From positions 2,597,501-2,661,500 of the forward strand of contig NZ_CP054840.1 in the NCBI RefSeq assembly GCF_013363755.1: 64,000 nt of DNA, given 5' to 3'. Positions 1-9,495 of the stretch are shown here, piece after piece. Origin of the DNA: Comamonas antarctica. Lineage in GTDB: Bacteria; Pseudomonadota; Gammaproteobacteria; Burkholderiales; Burkholderiaceae_C. The first letter of the stretch is position 1, and each line of letters opens with the position of its first letter. The notes below the pieces were generated by a model. The model saw only the letters and a list, made by a program, of their open reading frames with translations, did no database searches and had not been told where the DNA came from. The position numbers and the translations under genes were made by a program.

Positions 1-19
1 TAAGCATGTCGGGCAAAAC

Positions 20-95
20 TTGTAACACTTGGTGAAGGTTCTGGCAAAAACACGGATTTCGCGGATCAAGCTGGTCAGAATGGGCTCTGTTACAA
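20..95. promoter_or_regulatory. Inverted TTGTAACA/TGTTACAA pair upstream of ompR
   Basis: TTGTAACA at 20-27 and its exact complement TGTTACAA at 88-95 flank a more AT-rich stretch just before the response-regulator gene. OmpR/PhoB-type regulators often bind TGTnACA-like half sites, so autoregulation is possible. That role is inference from position and motif; no -35/-10 pair is assigned with confidence. Confidence 0.35.
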
Positions 96-115
96 ATTGG
101 ACCGAGGAAGAAAAC

Positions 116-847
116 ATGGGCACACAGACCAACCGCACCGACAAGATCCTGGTGGTCGACGACGACGCGCGCATCCGCGATCTGCTGCGCCGCTACCTGA
201 CTCAGGAAGGTTTCGAGATCATGATTGCCGAGGACGGCAAGGCCTTGAACCGCATTTTGCTGCGTGAGACCGTGGATCTGATCGTGCTGGACCTGATGAT
301 GCCGGGCGAAGACGGCCTGTCCATCTGCCGCCGCCTGCGCGCCGCCAACGACCGCACGCCGATCATCATGCTGACCGCCAAGGGCGAGGATGTCGACCGC
401 ATCGTCGGCCTCGAAGTCGGCGCCGACGACTACCTGGGCAAGCCCTTCAATCCACGCGAACTGCTGGCGCGCATCCACGCCGTGCTGCGCCGCCGCCCGC
501 CGCAGGAAGCGCCTGGCGCCCCTTCCGGCGACAACGAGATCGTGAGCTTCGGCCCGTTTGCCTTCGACCTGGGCACGCGCGTGCTGCAGAAGAACGGCGA
601 GGAACTGCCGCTGACCACGGGCGAATTCGCCATGCTCAAGGCCCTGGTGCGCCACCCGCGCCAGCCGCTGTCGCGCGAGAAGCTGGCGCTGCTGGCGCGC
701 GGGCGCGAGTTCGAGCCTTTCGACCGCAGCCTCGACGTGCAGGTGTCGCGCCTGCGCAAGCTGATCGAGGAAGATCCGGCCGCGCCGCGCTACATCCAGA
801 CGGTGTGGGGCGTGGGCTATGTGTTCGTGCCCGACGGCAACAACTGA
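116..847 (+). CDS. ompR: OmpR-family response regulator
   Basis: Two-component response regulator of 243 residues. The receiver domain covers about residues 9-122, with the acidic cluster D15-D17, phospho-acceptor D59 (in VLDLMMP), T87 and K109 (in GKPF). The winged-helix DNA-binding domain covers about 145-240 and ends in the usual VWGVGYVF. I chose the ATG at 116 because a GAGGAAG ribosome site lies just upstream; the frame stays open to 29 but those residues do not look like a receiver N-terminus. The histidine kinase gene starts 66 bases downstream on the same strand, so the two form a pair. It probably acts as a cytoplasmic transcription factor for envelope or osmotic responses, by analogy with E. 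coli OmpR; its targets are not visible here. Confidence 0.93.
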   Translation: MGTQTNRTDKILVVDDDARIRDLLRRYLTQEGFEIMIAEDGKALNRILLRETVDLIVLDLMMPGEDGLSICRRLRAANDRTPIIMLTAKGEDVDRIVGLEVGADDYLGKPFNPRELLARIHAVLRRRPPQEAPGAPSGDNEIVSFGPFAFDLGTRVLQKNGEELPLTTGEFAMLKALVRHPRQPLSREKLALLARGREFEPFDRSLDVQVSRLRKLIEEDPAAPRYIQTVWGVGYVFVPDGNN

Positions 848-913
848 TCACCCTGATCACCTTTTCCTGCCAGGACCATCTGCTTCCCCACCCCGCCCAG
901 GCGCAAGCCACCG

Positions 914-2410
914 ATGACTGTTTCCACTGCTCCAGCGCCCGACGCCACCAGCCCGGTCCCGCTTGAATATCCGCATGGCGGCGGCGGTGCGCGTTCGCGC
1001 TCGCGGCTGAATCTGAACCTTTTCTGGCGCACCTTCTGCCTGCTGGCGCTGCTGCTGATCGGCAGCATCCTGGCCTGGCTGCAGACGCTGCGCGCCTTCG
1101 AATTCGAGCCGCGCACGCTGCACACCGCGCAGCAGGTGGCATCGCTGGTCAATCTGAGCCGCGCGGCGCTGGTGCACGCCGACGCGATCGCGCGCGTCTC
1201 GCTGATCAAGACCATGGCCGACCAGGAAGGCGTGCGCATCCTGCCGCGCGAGCCGGGCGACAAGTTCGAGCTGCTCGACCCGAGCGCGCTTGGCGGACGC
1301 CTCAACGAGGAGCTGACCTCGCGCCTGGGCCCGGGCACCATCGTTGCACGCAGCGTCAACGGCGAGGCCGGCCTGTGGGTGGGCTTCACCATCAATGGCG
1401 ACCCGAACTGGCTGCTCATGGACCGCTCGCGCTTCAGTCCCGCGGGCGGGCGCACCTGGCTGGTCTGGCTCATCACCGCGGGCGTGCTGTCGCTGGCCGG
1501 CGCCGCCGTGATCGCGCGCCTGATCAACCGGCCGCTGAAACAGCTCAGCGACGCGGCCAACCGCGTGCGCGACGGCGACTTCGATGCCAGCCAGCTCGAC
1601 GAGCAGGCCGTGACCAGCGAGATCCGCGAGGTCAACATCGGCTTCAACCGCATGGCGCAGAAGCTCTCCAAGCTGGAGCAGGACCGGGCCGTGATGCTGG
1701 CCGGCATCTCGCACGACCTGCGCACGCCGCTCGCACGGCTGCGGCTTGAAACCGAGATGAGCGTGGCCGACGACGTGGCGCGCGACCACATGGTGGCCGA
1801 CATCGTGCAGCTCGACGCGACCATCGACAAGTTCCTCGATTACGCGCGTCCCGACCATGTCACGCTGACCACGGTCAACCTGCATGCCGTGGTGTCGTCA
1901 TGCGTGTACGCGGTGCAAGACCACCGCGAGCTGCAGATCACGATGAACGTGCCCGAAGGCCTGTACGTGCTGGCCGACGAGATCGAACTGGCGCGCGTGG
2001 TCTCCAACCTGCTGGAGAATGCGCGCCGCTATGGCAAGACCGCCGATACCGAGACCACCCAGGTCGAAGTCACGGCCAAGGCACGCGAGCACTGGGTCGT
2101 GGTGCGCATCCGCGACCACGGCCGCGGCGTGCCGCCCGAGCAGCTCGCGCGGCTCACGCAGCCCTTCTTCCGCGGCGACTCGGCGCGCACCGCGGCCGCG
2201 GGCGCGGGCCTGGGCTTGTCCATCGTCGACAAGACCGTGCAGCGCATGGGCGGCGTGTTCGCGCTGTCGAACGCCTCCTCGGGCGGCCTGGCCGCGCATA
2301 TCCAGCTGCAGCGCGCGCCGAACCTGCCCGACGGCAAGGACCCCGAGCAGCGCCTGCAGCGCCCGCAGGTCAAGCGCCAGTTGCCGCCGCGCCCGCCCAA
2401 GCAGGCCTGA
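914..2410 (+). CDS. envZ: EnvZ-like sensor histidine kinase
   Basis: Inner-membrane sensor kinase of 498 residues, the partner of the upstream OmpR. A first membrane segment lies near residues 37-57, a periplasmic loop follows, and a second membrane segment lies near 180-200, leading into a HAMP region (LINRPLKQL). The dimerisation/phospho-acceptor motif GISHDLRTP places the phosphorylated histidine at about H267. The ATP-binding domain shows an N box (NLLENARRY) and glycine-rich G boxes ([17 protein letters not shown]). The C-terminal tail is Pro/Arg rich. The last 41 bases overlap the 3' end of ispF on the other strand. EnvZ is the best family match, but the signal it senses cannot be read from sequence. 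Confidence 0.9.
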   Translation: MTVSTAPAPDATSPVPLEYPHGGGGARSRSRLNLNLFWRTFCLLALLLIGSILAWLQTLRAFEFEPRTLHTAQQVASLVNLSRAALVHADAIARVSLIKTMADQEGVRILPREPGDKFELLDPSALGGRLNEELTSRLGPGTIVARSVNGEAGLWVGFTINGDPNWLLMDRSRFSPAGGRTWLVWLITAGVLSLAGAAVIARLINRPLKQLSDAANRVRDGDFDASQLDEQAVTSEIREVNIGFNRMAQKLSKLEQDRAVMLAGISHDLRTPLARLRLETEMSVADDVARDHMVADIVQLDATIDKFLDYARPDHVTLTTVNLHAVVSSCVYAVQDHRELQITMNVPEGLYVLADEIELARVVSNLLENARRYGKTADTETTQVEVTAKAREHWVVVRIRDHGRGVPPEQLARLTQPFFRGDSARTAAAGAGLGLSIVDKTVQRMGGVFALSNASSGGLAAHIQLQRAPNLPDGKDPEQRLQRPQVKRQLPPRPPKQA

Positions 2411-2885
2411 ACAGCAGCACCGCGGCACGCGCCTCCATGGCCTGAAGCTGGCCCACCGGGCCCAGCTTCTCGGCGGTCTTGGCCTTGACGTTGACCTGGC
2501 CCACCTCCAGCCCCAACGCCTGCGCGATGCACGCGCACATCGCGCCGATATGGGGTGCGAGCTTGGGCGCCTGCGCAATCACCGTGCTGTCGATGTTGCC
2601 GATCTCCAGGCCCGTGGCGCGCACGCGCCGCGCGGCCTCGACCAGCAGCTTGACCGAGTCCGCGCCCTTGAACTGCGCATCGGTGTCGGGAAAATGCCGG
2701 CCGATGTCGCCCAGCCCCGCGCCGCCGAGCAGCGCGTCGGTGATGGCGTGCAGCAGCACGTCGGCATCGGAATGCCCGAGCAGGCCCATGCTGTGCGGAA
2801 TGTCCACCCCGCCGATGATCAGCTTGCGCCCTGGCACCAGGGCATGGGTGTCCCAGCCCTCTCCGATACGGAATTGAATTGACAT
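2370..2885 (-). CDS. ispF: 2-C-methyl-D-erythritol 2,4-cyclodiphosphate synthase
   Basis: Fifth enzyme of the MEP isoprenoid pathway. It cyclises CDP-methylerythritol 2-phosphate to the 2,4-cyclodiphosphate with release of CMP, in the cytoplasm. The 171-residue product opens with the family signature [12 protein letters not shown], giving the metal ligands D12 and H14, and continues with [15 protein letters not shown] and [10 protein letters not shown]. The start at 2885 gives the canonical N-terminus MSIQFRIG. About ten extra C-terminal residues run into the end of the convergent kinase gene. It lies 27 bases after ispD, so the two are almost certainly co-transcribed. Confidence 0.97.
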   Translation of the reverse strand: MSIQFRIGEGWDTHALVPGRKLIIGGVDIPHSMGLLGHSDADVLLHAITDALLGGAGLGDIGRHFPDTDAQFKGADSVKLLVEAARRVRATGLEIGNIDSTVIAQAPKLAPHIGAMCACIAQALGLEVGQVNVKAKTAEKLGPVGQLQAMEARAAVLLFRPAWAGAAATGA

Positions 2886-2912
2886 GCGTTGACCCGTCTG
2901 CAAAAACGCCGA

Positions 2913-3698
2913 TTATCCGTTGCGCGCACGGCCGCGCGACTCGAGCACGGCCGCGGCCAGCGCGAAGTCCTCCGGGTAGGTGACCTTGAAGTTCTGCGCG
3001 CTGCCCGCGACCAGGCGCGGCTGCCGGCCCTGCGCCTCGATGGCGCTGGATTCATCGGTCGCCGCCGCGCCCACGGCCTGCAGCGCCGCGCGCAGCGGGC
3101 CCAGGCGGAACATCTGCGGCGTCTGCGCGAGCCATTTGCCTGCGCGCGGCAGCGTTGCCGCAACCCGCGCCACTGCGCCCTCGGCATGCGCCGACTTGAG
3201 CGTATCGGGCAGCGGCAGCGCCAGCAGCCCGCCCACCGGGTCGCCAAGGCAGGCATCGATCAGCCGGTCCACGAGCTCCGGCGTCAGCAGGCAGCGCGCC
3301 GCATCATGCACCAGCACCCAGTCGGTATCGGCCGCGCCGCGCGCGGCGAGTTCCGCGAGGCCGCCAAGCACGGTATCGGCGCGCGTCGCGCCGCCGCAGG
3401 CGGCCACGCTCCACGTCGCCGCTGCCGGCTCCAGCGACTCGAAGAAGCGGTCGCCTGCGCTCACGCCCACCAAGGTGCCCGACAGGCGCGCGACCTGCGC
3501 CAGCGCCGCCAGCGTGTGCAGCACCAGCGGCTGGCCCGCGACCGGCTGGTACTGCTTGGGCAGATCGGCACGCTGGCCCGCGGCCAGCGCGCGCGCACCG
3601 ACGCCGGCACAGGGCACGAAGGCCCAGAGCCTGGCAGGTGCGGCCGGGGTAGCAGCTTTGGCGGACGGGTCAATTGAGGGCGGCAGGGATTCGTTCAT
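2913..3698 (-). CDS. ispD: 2-C-methyl-D-erythritol 4-phosphate cytidylyltransferase
   Basis: Third MEP-pathway enzyme. It transfers CMP from CTP to methylerythritol 4-phosphate. The product is about 261 residues. The nucleotide-binding N-terminus is a slightly unusual PCAGVGARALAAG, followed by LPKQY. Other family motifs are VLVHDAARCLLTP and KVTYPEDFALA near the end. An in-frame ATG three codons upstream (3707) is an alternative start. The first 25 or so residues are Pro/Ala/Ser rich and longer than in most IspD proteins. It is divergent from mfd, with about 75 bases between the two starts. Confidence 0.95.
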   Translation of the reverse strand: MNESLPPSIDPSAKAATPAAPARLWAFVPCAGVGARALAAGQRADLPKQYQPVAGQPLVLHTLAALAQVARLSGTLVGVSAGDRFFESLEPAAATWSVAACGGATRADTVLGGLAELAARGAADTDWVLVHDAARCLLTPELVDRLIDACLGDPVGGLLALPLPDTLKSAHAEGAVARVAATLPRAGKWLAQTPQMFRLGPLRAALQAVGAAATDESSAIEAQGRQPRLVAGSAQNFKVTYPEDFALAAAVLESRGRARNG

Positions 3699-3772
3699 GG
3701 GCGCCATTCTAGAATCGCTTCTTGCGCCCTGAAACGCGACCAGGCAACCCGCCGGCGCCAACGAATTACCGC

Positions 3773-6700
3773 ATGGAACTGCCCAAACTCACTCCCGGCA
3801 AACGATTCACCCTCCCCCGTCCCGTGGGCAGCGCCGACGCGCTGCTGCTGGCGCGCGTCGGAGCCCGCGAAAAGGCCGCGGGCCGCGTCACGGCCATCGT
3901 CACGGCCGACGCCAGCGATGCGCAGCGGCTCATGGAAGAGATCGCGTTCTTCGCGCCCGAGCTGCGCTGCGCGTTGTTTCCCGATTGGGAAACCCTGCCC
4001 TACGACACCTTCTCCCCGCACCAGGACCTGATCAGCGAACGCCTCGCGACGCTGTGGCGCATCAGCCAGCACGACCATGCGACCGGCGCCGATGTGGTGC
4101 TGGTGCCGGCAACGACCGCGCTCTACCGGCTGGCGCCGCCAAGCTTCCTGGCCGGCTACACCTTTCACTTCAAGCTGCGGCAAAAGCTCGACGAGGCCAA
4201 GCTCAAGGCGCAGCTCACGCTGGCCGGCTATTCGCATGTCTCGCAGGTCGTGAGCCATGGCGAGTACGCGGTGCGCGGCGGGCTCATCGACCTGTTCCCC
4301 ATGGGCTCGCCCGTGCCCTACCGCGTCGACCTGTTCGACGACGAGATCGACTCGATCCGCACCTTCGACCCCGACACCCAGCGCAGCCTCTATCCGGTGC
4401 CCGAAGTGCGCCTGCTGCCCGGGCGCGAGTTCCCGATGGACGACGACGCGCGCACGCTGTTTCGCAGCCGCTGGCGCGAGCTGCTCGAGGGCGATCCGAC
4501 GCGCAGCCGCGTCTACAAGGACATGGGCAATGGCGTGGCCACGGCCGGCATCGAGTACTACATGCCGCTGTTCTTCAGCGAGACGGCGACGGTATTCGAC
4601 TACCTGGGCGAGCAGGCCACGGTGGTGCTGCATGGCGACCTCGAGCCCGCGTTCCAGCATTTCTGGCAGGACACGCGCGAGCGCTACCGCCTGGTGCAGG
4701 GCGACCCCGAACGCCCCGCGCTGCCGCCCGAGGCGCTGTTCCTGAGCGCCGAGCAGTTCTACCTGCGCGCCAAGAGCTATGCGCAGCTGGCCGTGCGCGG
4801 CGTCGAGGTGCCCGCCGACCAGCTGGCCACGGGCGAGTTCCAGCCCTTGCCCGACCTGTCCGTGGTGCGCGGCGCGGACGATCCGCTGGGGCGCCTGCAT
4901 GCGCATCTGCGCGCGACCACGCAGCGCACGCTGCTGCTGGCCGAAAGCGACGGCCGGCGCGAAAGCCTGCTGGACTTCTTCCGCGCCTCGCAGCTCAATC
5001 CGCCGGCCTTCGATTCGCTGGCCCAGTTCGAGGCCGATACCGGCGAGAGCATCGGCATTGCCACCGCGCCGCTGGCCGCGGGCTTTCGCTGGGGCAGCGC
5101 CGGCATCGACTTCGTCACCGAAACCGAACTGTTCGCGGCCGGCCCGACCACGCGCCGGCGCAAGAAGCAGGAGCAGGTCAGCGATGTCGAGGCACTGATC
5201 AAGGACCTGTCCGAGCTGAACATCGGCGACCCGGTGGTGCACAGCCAGCATGGCATCGGCCGCTACCAGGGCCTGGTCAACATGGACATCGGCCAGCAGA
5301 ACCCGGACGGCAGCCCGGCGCTGCAGGAGTTCCTGCACCTGGCCTACGCGGGCGACGCCGTGCTGTATGTGCCGGTGAGCCAGCTGCAGCTGATCAGCCG
5401 CTACACCGGCATGTCGCCCGAGGACGCGCCGCTGCACAAGCTCGGCGGCAACCAGTGGGAAAAAGCCAAGCGCAAGGCCGCCGAACAGGTGCGCGACTCG
5501 GCCGCCGAGCTGCTCAACATCTACGCGCGCCGCGCCGCGCGCCAGGGCCATGCCTTCCGCTACAGCCCGCAGGACTACGAGACCTTTGCCAACGACTTCG
5601 GCTTCGAGGAAACCGCCGACCAGAAGGCCGCGATCCACGCCGTGGTGCATGACATGATCAGCCCCCAGCCCATGGACCGGCTGGTCTGCGGCGATGTCGG
5701 TTTCGGCAAGACCGAGGTCGCGCTGCGCGCGGCGTTCATTGCCGTCACGGGCGGCCGGCAGGTGGCGTTCCTCGCGCCCACCACGCTCTTGGCCGAGCAG
5801 CACTACCGCACGCTGGTCGACCGCTTCGCCAAGTGGCCGATCCGCGTCGCCGAGGTCTCGCGCTTTCGCTCGGGCAAGGAGATCACGGCCGCCGTCAAGG
5901 GCATTGCCGACGGCACGGTGGACATCGTGGTCGGCACGCACAAGCTGCTGTCGGAGTCCACGCAGTTCCACAACCTGGGCCTGCTGATCATCGACGAGGA
6001 GCACCGCTTCGGCGTGCGCCACAAGGAGCAGATGAAGGCGCTGCGCGCCGAAGTCGATGTGCTCACGCTCACCGCCACGCCGATTCCGCGCACCATGGGC
6101 ATGGCGCTCGAAGGCCTGCGCGACCTGAGCGTCATCGCCACCGCGCCGCAGCGCCGCCTGGCGATCAAGACCTTCGTGCGCAACGAGGGCACGGGCGTGA
6201 TCCGCGAAGCCGTGCTGCGCGAACTCAAGCGCGGCGGCCAGTGCTACTTCCTGCACAACGAGGTCGAGACCATTGAGAACCGGCGCCAGAAGCTCGAGGA
6301 GATCCTGCCCGAGGCGCGCATTGCCGTGGCCCACGGCCAGATGCCCGAGCGCGAGCTCGAGCGCGTGATGCGCGATTTCGTCGCCCAGCGCTACAACATC
6401 CTGCTGTGCTCGACCATCATCGAGACCGGCATCGACGTGCCCAGCGCCAACACCATCCTGATCAGCCGCGCCGACAAGTTCGGCCTGGCGCAGCTGCACC
6501 AGTTGCGCGGGCGCGTGGGCCGCAGCCACCACCAGGCCTATGCCTATCTGATGGTGCCCGACATCGACAGCCTGACCAAGCAGGCGCAGCAGCGCCTCGA
6601 TGCGATCCAGCAGATGGAGGAACTGGGCAGCGGCTTCTACCTGGCGATGCACGACCTCGAGATCCGCGGCGCGGGCGAGGTGCTGGGCGAGAACCAGAGC

Positions 6701-7270
6701 GGCAACATGCTCGAGGTCGGTTTCCAGCTCTACAACGAGATGCTGTCCGAGGCCGTGCGCTCGCTCAAGGAGGGCAAGGAGCCCGACCTGCTGTCGCCGA
6801 TGTCGGCCTCCACCGATATCAACCTGCATGCACCGGCCCTGCTGCCCGACAGCTATTGCGGCGATGTGCATCTGCGCCTGTCGTTCTACAAGAAGCTGGC
6901 CACAGCCAGGACCAGCGAGCAGATCGACAACCTGCTCGAGGAGATCGTCGACCGTTTCGGCAAGCTGCCGCCGCAGGCGCAGACGCTGATCGACGTGCAC
7001 CGCCTGCGCGTGCTGAGCCAGCCCTATGGCGTGGTGAAGGTCGATGCCGCGCCGGGTGTGATCAACATCACCTTCAAGCCGCAGCCGCCGATCGACCCGA
7101 TGAGCATCATCGGCCTGATCCAGAAGAACAAGCACATCAAGCTCGCGGGCAACGAGAAGCTGCGCATCGAGCGCGCGCTGCCCGACCCGATGGCGCGCGC
7201 CCAGCTGGTGCGCGACGTGCTGCGCAGCCTGGGCCAGCCGCTCAAGGCCGACGCCGCCGTCGCCGCGTAG
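3773..7270 (+). CDS. mfd: Transcription-repair coupling factor Mfd
   Basis: Large SF2 ATPase/translocase of 1165 residues that removes RNA polymerase stalled at DNA lesions and recruits UvrA. The UvrB-like N-terminal domains (about 1-340) are followed by the RNA polymerase-interacting CarD-like region (NIGDPVVHSQHGIGRY, about 480-550). The helicase motor has Walker A GDVGFGKTE near residue 640, Walker B IIDEEHRFG, motif TATPIPRTM and the RecG-like motif LHQLRGRVGRS. The C-terminal TRCF domain follows. The ATG at 3773 gives MELPKLTPGKRF; the frame extends to 3722 only through a TTG and unrelated residues. A hairpin just after the stop (about 7273-7300) may mark the transcript end but lacks a T-run. 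Confidence 0.98.
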   Translation: MELPKLTPGKRFTLPRPVGSADALLLARVGAREKAAGRVTAIVTADASDAQRLMEEIAFFAPELRCALFPDWETLPYDTFSPHQDLISERLATLWRISQHDHATGADVVLVPATTALYRLAPPSFLAGYTFHFKLRQKLDEAKLKAQLTLAGYSHVSQVVSHGEYAVRGGLIDLFPMGSPVPYRVDLFDDEIDSIRTFDPDTQRSLYPVPEVRLLPGREFPMDDDARTLFRSRWRELLEGDPTRSRVYKDMGNGVATAGIEYYMPLFFSETATVFDYLGEQATVVLHGDLEPAFQHFWQDTRERYRLVQGDPERPALPPEALFLSAEQFYLRAKSYAQLAVRGVEVPADQLATGEFQPLPDLSVVRGADDPLGRLHAHLRATTQRTLLLAESDGRRESLLDFFRASQLNPPAFDSLAQFEADTGESIGIATAPLAAGFRWGSAGIDFVTETELFAAGPTTRRRKKQEQVSDVEALIKDLSELNIGDPVVHSQHGIGRYQGLVNMDIGQQNPDGSPALQEFLHLAYAGDAVLYVPVSQLQLISRYTGMSPEDAPLHKLGGNQWEKAKRKAAEQVRDSAAELLNIYARRAARQGHAFRYSPQDYETFANDFGFEETADQKAAIHAVVHDMISPQPMDRLVCGDVGFGKTEVALRAAFIAVTGGRQVAFLAPTTLLAEQHYRTLVDRFAKWPIRVAEVSRFRSGKEITAAVKGIADGTVDIVVGTHKLLSESTQFHNLGLLIIDEEHRFGVRHKEQMKALRAEVDVLTLTATPIPRTMGMALEGLRDLSVIATAPQRRLAIKTFVRNEGTGVIREAVLRELKRGGQCYFLHNEVETIENRRQKLEEILPEARIAVAHGQMPERELERVMRDFVAQRYNILLCSTIIETGIDVPSANTILISRADKFGLAQLHQLRGRVGRSHHQAYAYLMVPDIDSLTKQAQQRLDAIQQMEELGSGFYLAMHDLEIRGAGEVLGENQSGNMLEVGFQLYNEMLSEAVRSLKEGKEPDLLSPMSASTDINLHAPALLPDSYCGDVHLRLSFYKKLATARTSEQIDNLLEEIVDRFGKLPPQAQTLIDVHRLRVLSQPYGVVKVDAAPGVINITFKPQPPIDPMSIIGLIQKNKHIKLAGNEKLRIERALPDPMARAQLVRDVLRSLGQPLKADAAVAA

Positions 7271-7362
7271 ATACCCGAGGGCGCACACCGGCGCCTCGGG
7301 AATTTCCTGCAGCTGTGGCAAAAAGGTCCTGGACGGGAACTACCAGCCTGGATGCCGCTGCC

Positions 7363-7378
7363 TGGCACAAGAATTGCA
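7363..7378 (+). promoter_or_regulatory. Candidate sigma-54 promoter
   Basis: TGGCAC (7363-7368), five bases, then TTGCA (7374-7378): the invariant GG (7364-7365) and GC (7376-7377) are separated by exactly 10 bases, as required for RpoN promoters. It sits about 55 bases before the Bug receptor ATG. Motif match is direct; function is inferred, and no enhancer-binding regulator is adjacent. Confidence 0.6.
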
Positions 7379-7433
7379 AAAGTCCAGCGGCAGGCGCGTT
7401 GCCTGCCGCTGCTTCCTTTGCAAAGGTCTGTCC

Positions 7434-8411
7434 ATGCACATTCGTCGCCTGATTCCCGCCCTTGCCTGCGCGCTGCTTGCGGGCGCGGCCGCCTCTGCCG
7501 CACTGGGGCAGGGCGCCTATCCCGACCATCCCGTGAAGGTCGTGGTGGCGCTGCCCGCGGGCGGCAGTGCCGACATGATCGCGCGCACGGTGAGCCAGAA
7601 GCTGGCCGCCGAGCTGGGCCAGCCCTTCGTGGTGGAAAACCGCGCCGGCGCCTCGGGCCAGATCGGCCTGGGCGCGGTGGCGCGCGCGCCGGCCGACGGC
7701 TACACGCTCACGGTCTCGCCCGCATCGTTCCTCACCACCAACAAGGCGATCTTCAAGTCCCTGCCCTACGATCCGCAGGCCGACTTCGTGCCCGTCACGC
7801 GGCTGGTCAACCAGCCGATGGTGCTGGTCGTCAAGGACAAGCAGAAATTCCCCAGCGTCGCCGCCGTGGTGGCCGCTGCCCGGGCCGCGCCCGGCAAGCT
7901 GACCTATGCTTCATCCGGCGACGGCAGTCCCCAGCATCTGGCGGCGCTGATGTTCGAGACCCGCACCAAGGCCAGCATGCTGCACGTGCCCTACAAGGGC
8001 GGCGCGCCCGCGGTCAACGACACGCTGGCCGGCAATGTCGACATGCTGTTCGCGGTGCTGCCCGAAGCGCTGCCGCATATCCAGGCCGGCAAGCTGCATG
8101 CGCTGGGCCTGCTCAGCCCGCAACGCTCGCCGGTGCTGACCGGCACGCCCACGATGGCCGAAAGCGGCTACCCCGACTTGAACCTGTCCGCCTGGGTCGG
8201 CCTGCTGGCACCGGCCAAGACGCCGCAGCCGGTGATCGACAAGCTGCAGCGCGCGGTGCAGGGCATCCTGGCCGGCGACATCAAGGCCAGGCTCGGCGAG
8301 AACGGCATGGAAGTCGCGCCCTCGACACCGCAGCAGCTGCAGCAGGCCATTGCCGAGGAAATCAAGCTGCATGCCGAACTGGTCAAGGCCGCGGGCATCA
8401 CGCCGCAGTGA
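7434..8411 (+). CDS. Bug/TctC-family tripartite tricarboxylate receptor
   Basis: Periplasmic solute-binding protein of 325 residues from the family greatly expanded in Bordetella, Comamonadaceae and relatives. The signal peptide is residues 1-25 (charged MHIRR, hydrophobic core, cleavage near ALGQG). The mature protein begins with YPDHPVKVVVALPAGG, the family's ligand-loop signature, and contains ADGYTLTVSP, YASSGDGSPQHLAAL and VPYKGG. No TctA/TctB membrane genes adjoin it, which is usual for orphan Bug proteins that supply a shared permease or act as sensors. An AAAGG ribosome site precedes the ATG at 7434. A sigma-54-type promoter lies just upstream. The ligand is not predictable; carboxylates are typical of the family. 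Confidence 0.9.
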   Translation: MHIRRLIPALACALLAGAAASAALGQGAYPDHPVKVVVALPAGGSADMIARTVSQKLAAELGQPFVVENRAGASGQIGLGAVARAPADGYTLTVSPASFLTTNKAIFKSLPYDPQADFVPVTRLVNQPMVLVVKDKQKFPSVAAVVAAARAAPGKLTYASSGDGSPQHLAALMFETRTKASMLHVPYKGGAPAVNDTLAGNVDMLFAVLPEALPHIQAGKLHALGLLSPQRSPVLTGTPTMAESGYPDLNLSAWVGLLAPAKTPQPVIDKLQRAVQGILAGDIKARLGENGMEVAPSTPQQLQQAIAEEIKLHAELVKAAGITPQ

Positions 8412-8512
8412 ACCCCTGCGCGGGCGCCGGGCGCGGTGCTCGAGGCGATAATGCTCGCTCCTGGCGCTGCCTGCGCGCCGCCTTTTCATCCCTTCCACTT
8501 TCCCGCCCCACA

Positions 8513-9226
8513 ATGAGCGCCGCTACCGAATTTGCCCTGGGCCTGATGGTCCAGCGTACCCCCGTGCCCCTGCGCCTGAGCGACTACCGGCTCATCTGCT
8601 TCGACATGGACTCGACGCTGATCAACATCGAGTGCGTCGACGAGATTGCCGATGCCACCGGCAAGAAGGCCGAAGTCGCGGCCATCACCGAAGCCACGAT
8701 GCGCGGCGAGATCGCCGACTTCAAGGAAAGCCTGCGCCAGCGCGTGGCGCTGCTCAAGGGCGTGACCGAAGCCGACATGGCCGGCGTGCGCAGCGAGCGC
8801 CTGCAACTGTCGCCGGGCGCGCAGGCGCTGGTGCAGGCCTGCAAGCAGGCCGGGCTCAAGGTACTGCTGGTCTCGGGCGGGTTCACCTACTTCGCCGAAC
8901 ATGTGCGCGGCCTGCTGGACATCGACTTCGTGCGCGCCAACGTGCTGGAGATGAAGGACGGCGTGCTGACCGGCGCGATGGTCGACCAGCCCTGGGGCGA
9001 TATCTGCGACGGCGCGGAAAAGCGCCGCACCATGCTCGAAGTCGCCTCGCTGCTGGGCATCGCGCCCGCGCAGTGCATTGCGGTGGGCGACGGCTCGAAC
9101 GACCTGCCGATGATGGCGGCTTCCGGCCTGTCGGTGGCCTTCCACGCCAAGCCGCGCGTGCGCGCCGAGGCGCAGATCGCGATCAACCAGGGCGGCCTCG
9201 ACCGCCTGCTGGAAGTGCTGCGCTGA
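8513..9226 (+). CDS. serB: Phosphoserine phosphatase SerB
   Basis: HAD-superfamily enzyme of 237 residues that performs the last step of serine biosynthesis, hydrolysing O-phospho-L-serine. The catalytic motif I CFDMDSTLIN places the nucleophile at D31 and the acid/base at D33. Motif II is the serine in LLVSGGF and motif III/IV is VGDGSNDLPMM. The open frame extends far upstream through the preceding gene, but homology begins only at the ATG at 8513 (MSAATEFALGL). It follows the Bug gene by 101 bases, so it probably has its own promoter or depends on read-through. Confidence 0.96.
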   Translation: MSAATEFALGLMVQRTPVPLRLSDYRLICFDMDSTLINIECVDEIADATGKKAEVAAITEATMRGEIADFKESLRQRVALLKGVTEADMAGVRSERLQLSPGAQALVQACKQAGLKVLLVSGGFTYFAEHVRGLLDIDFVRANVLEMKDGVLTGAMVDQPWGDICDGAEKRRTMLEVASLLGIAPAQCIAVGDGSNDLPMMAASGLSVAFHAKPRVRAEAQIAINQGGLDRLLEVLR

Positions 9227-9495
9227 GCGCACGCCCGCGGTAGCCTATGGGGCGCCAGGGCATTTGCCCGCGGCGCCCGGCGCGCGCCCCTAGAATCAGG
9301 GCTCGCGCGCATACAACGATTTCCTCCAGCGTGCGCATCGCTGCCATGCCCTGCCCGTTTTCGCGGCACGGCTTGAATTTCCGCGCAGCCCCCCCATGTA
9401 TCTATCGTGAGCCTGATGGCCTGGCTGCCTGCGCAGCCGACCGCAGCCGCCGCATGGGTCACATTCTTTGTTGACTTTTCATTTGAGGAATCTCC

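Noticed and set aside
3695..7321. Very long open frame (about 1200 codons) antisense to mfd
   Set aside because: Its composition is the Ala/Arg/Gln/His-rich pattern expected from the complement of a GC-rich gene, it shows no family motif, and mfd on the other strand is certain.
7352..8512. Upstream extension of serB
   Set aside because: Out-of-frame shadow of the Bug receptor gene; SerB homology begins at 8513.
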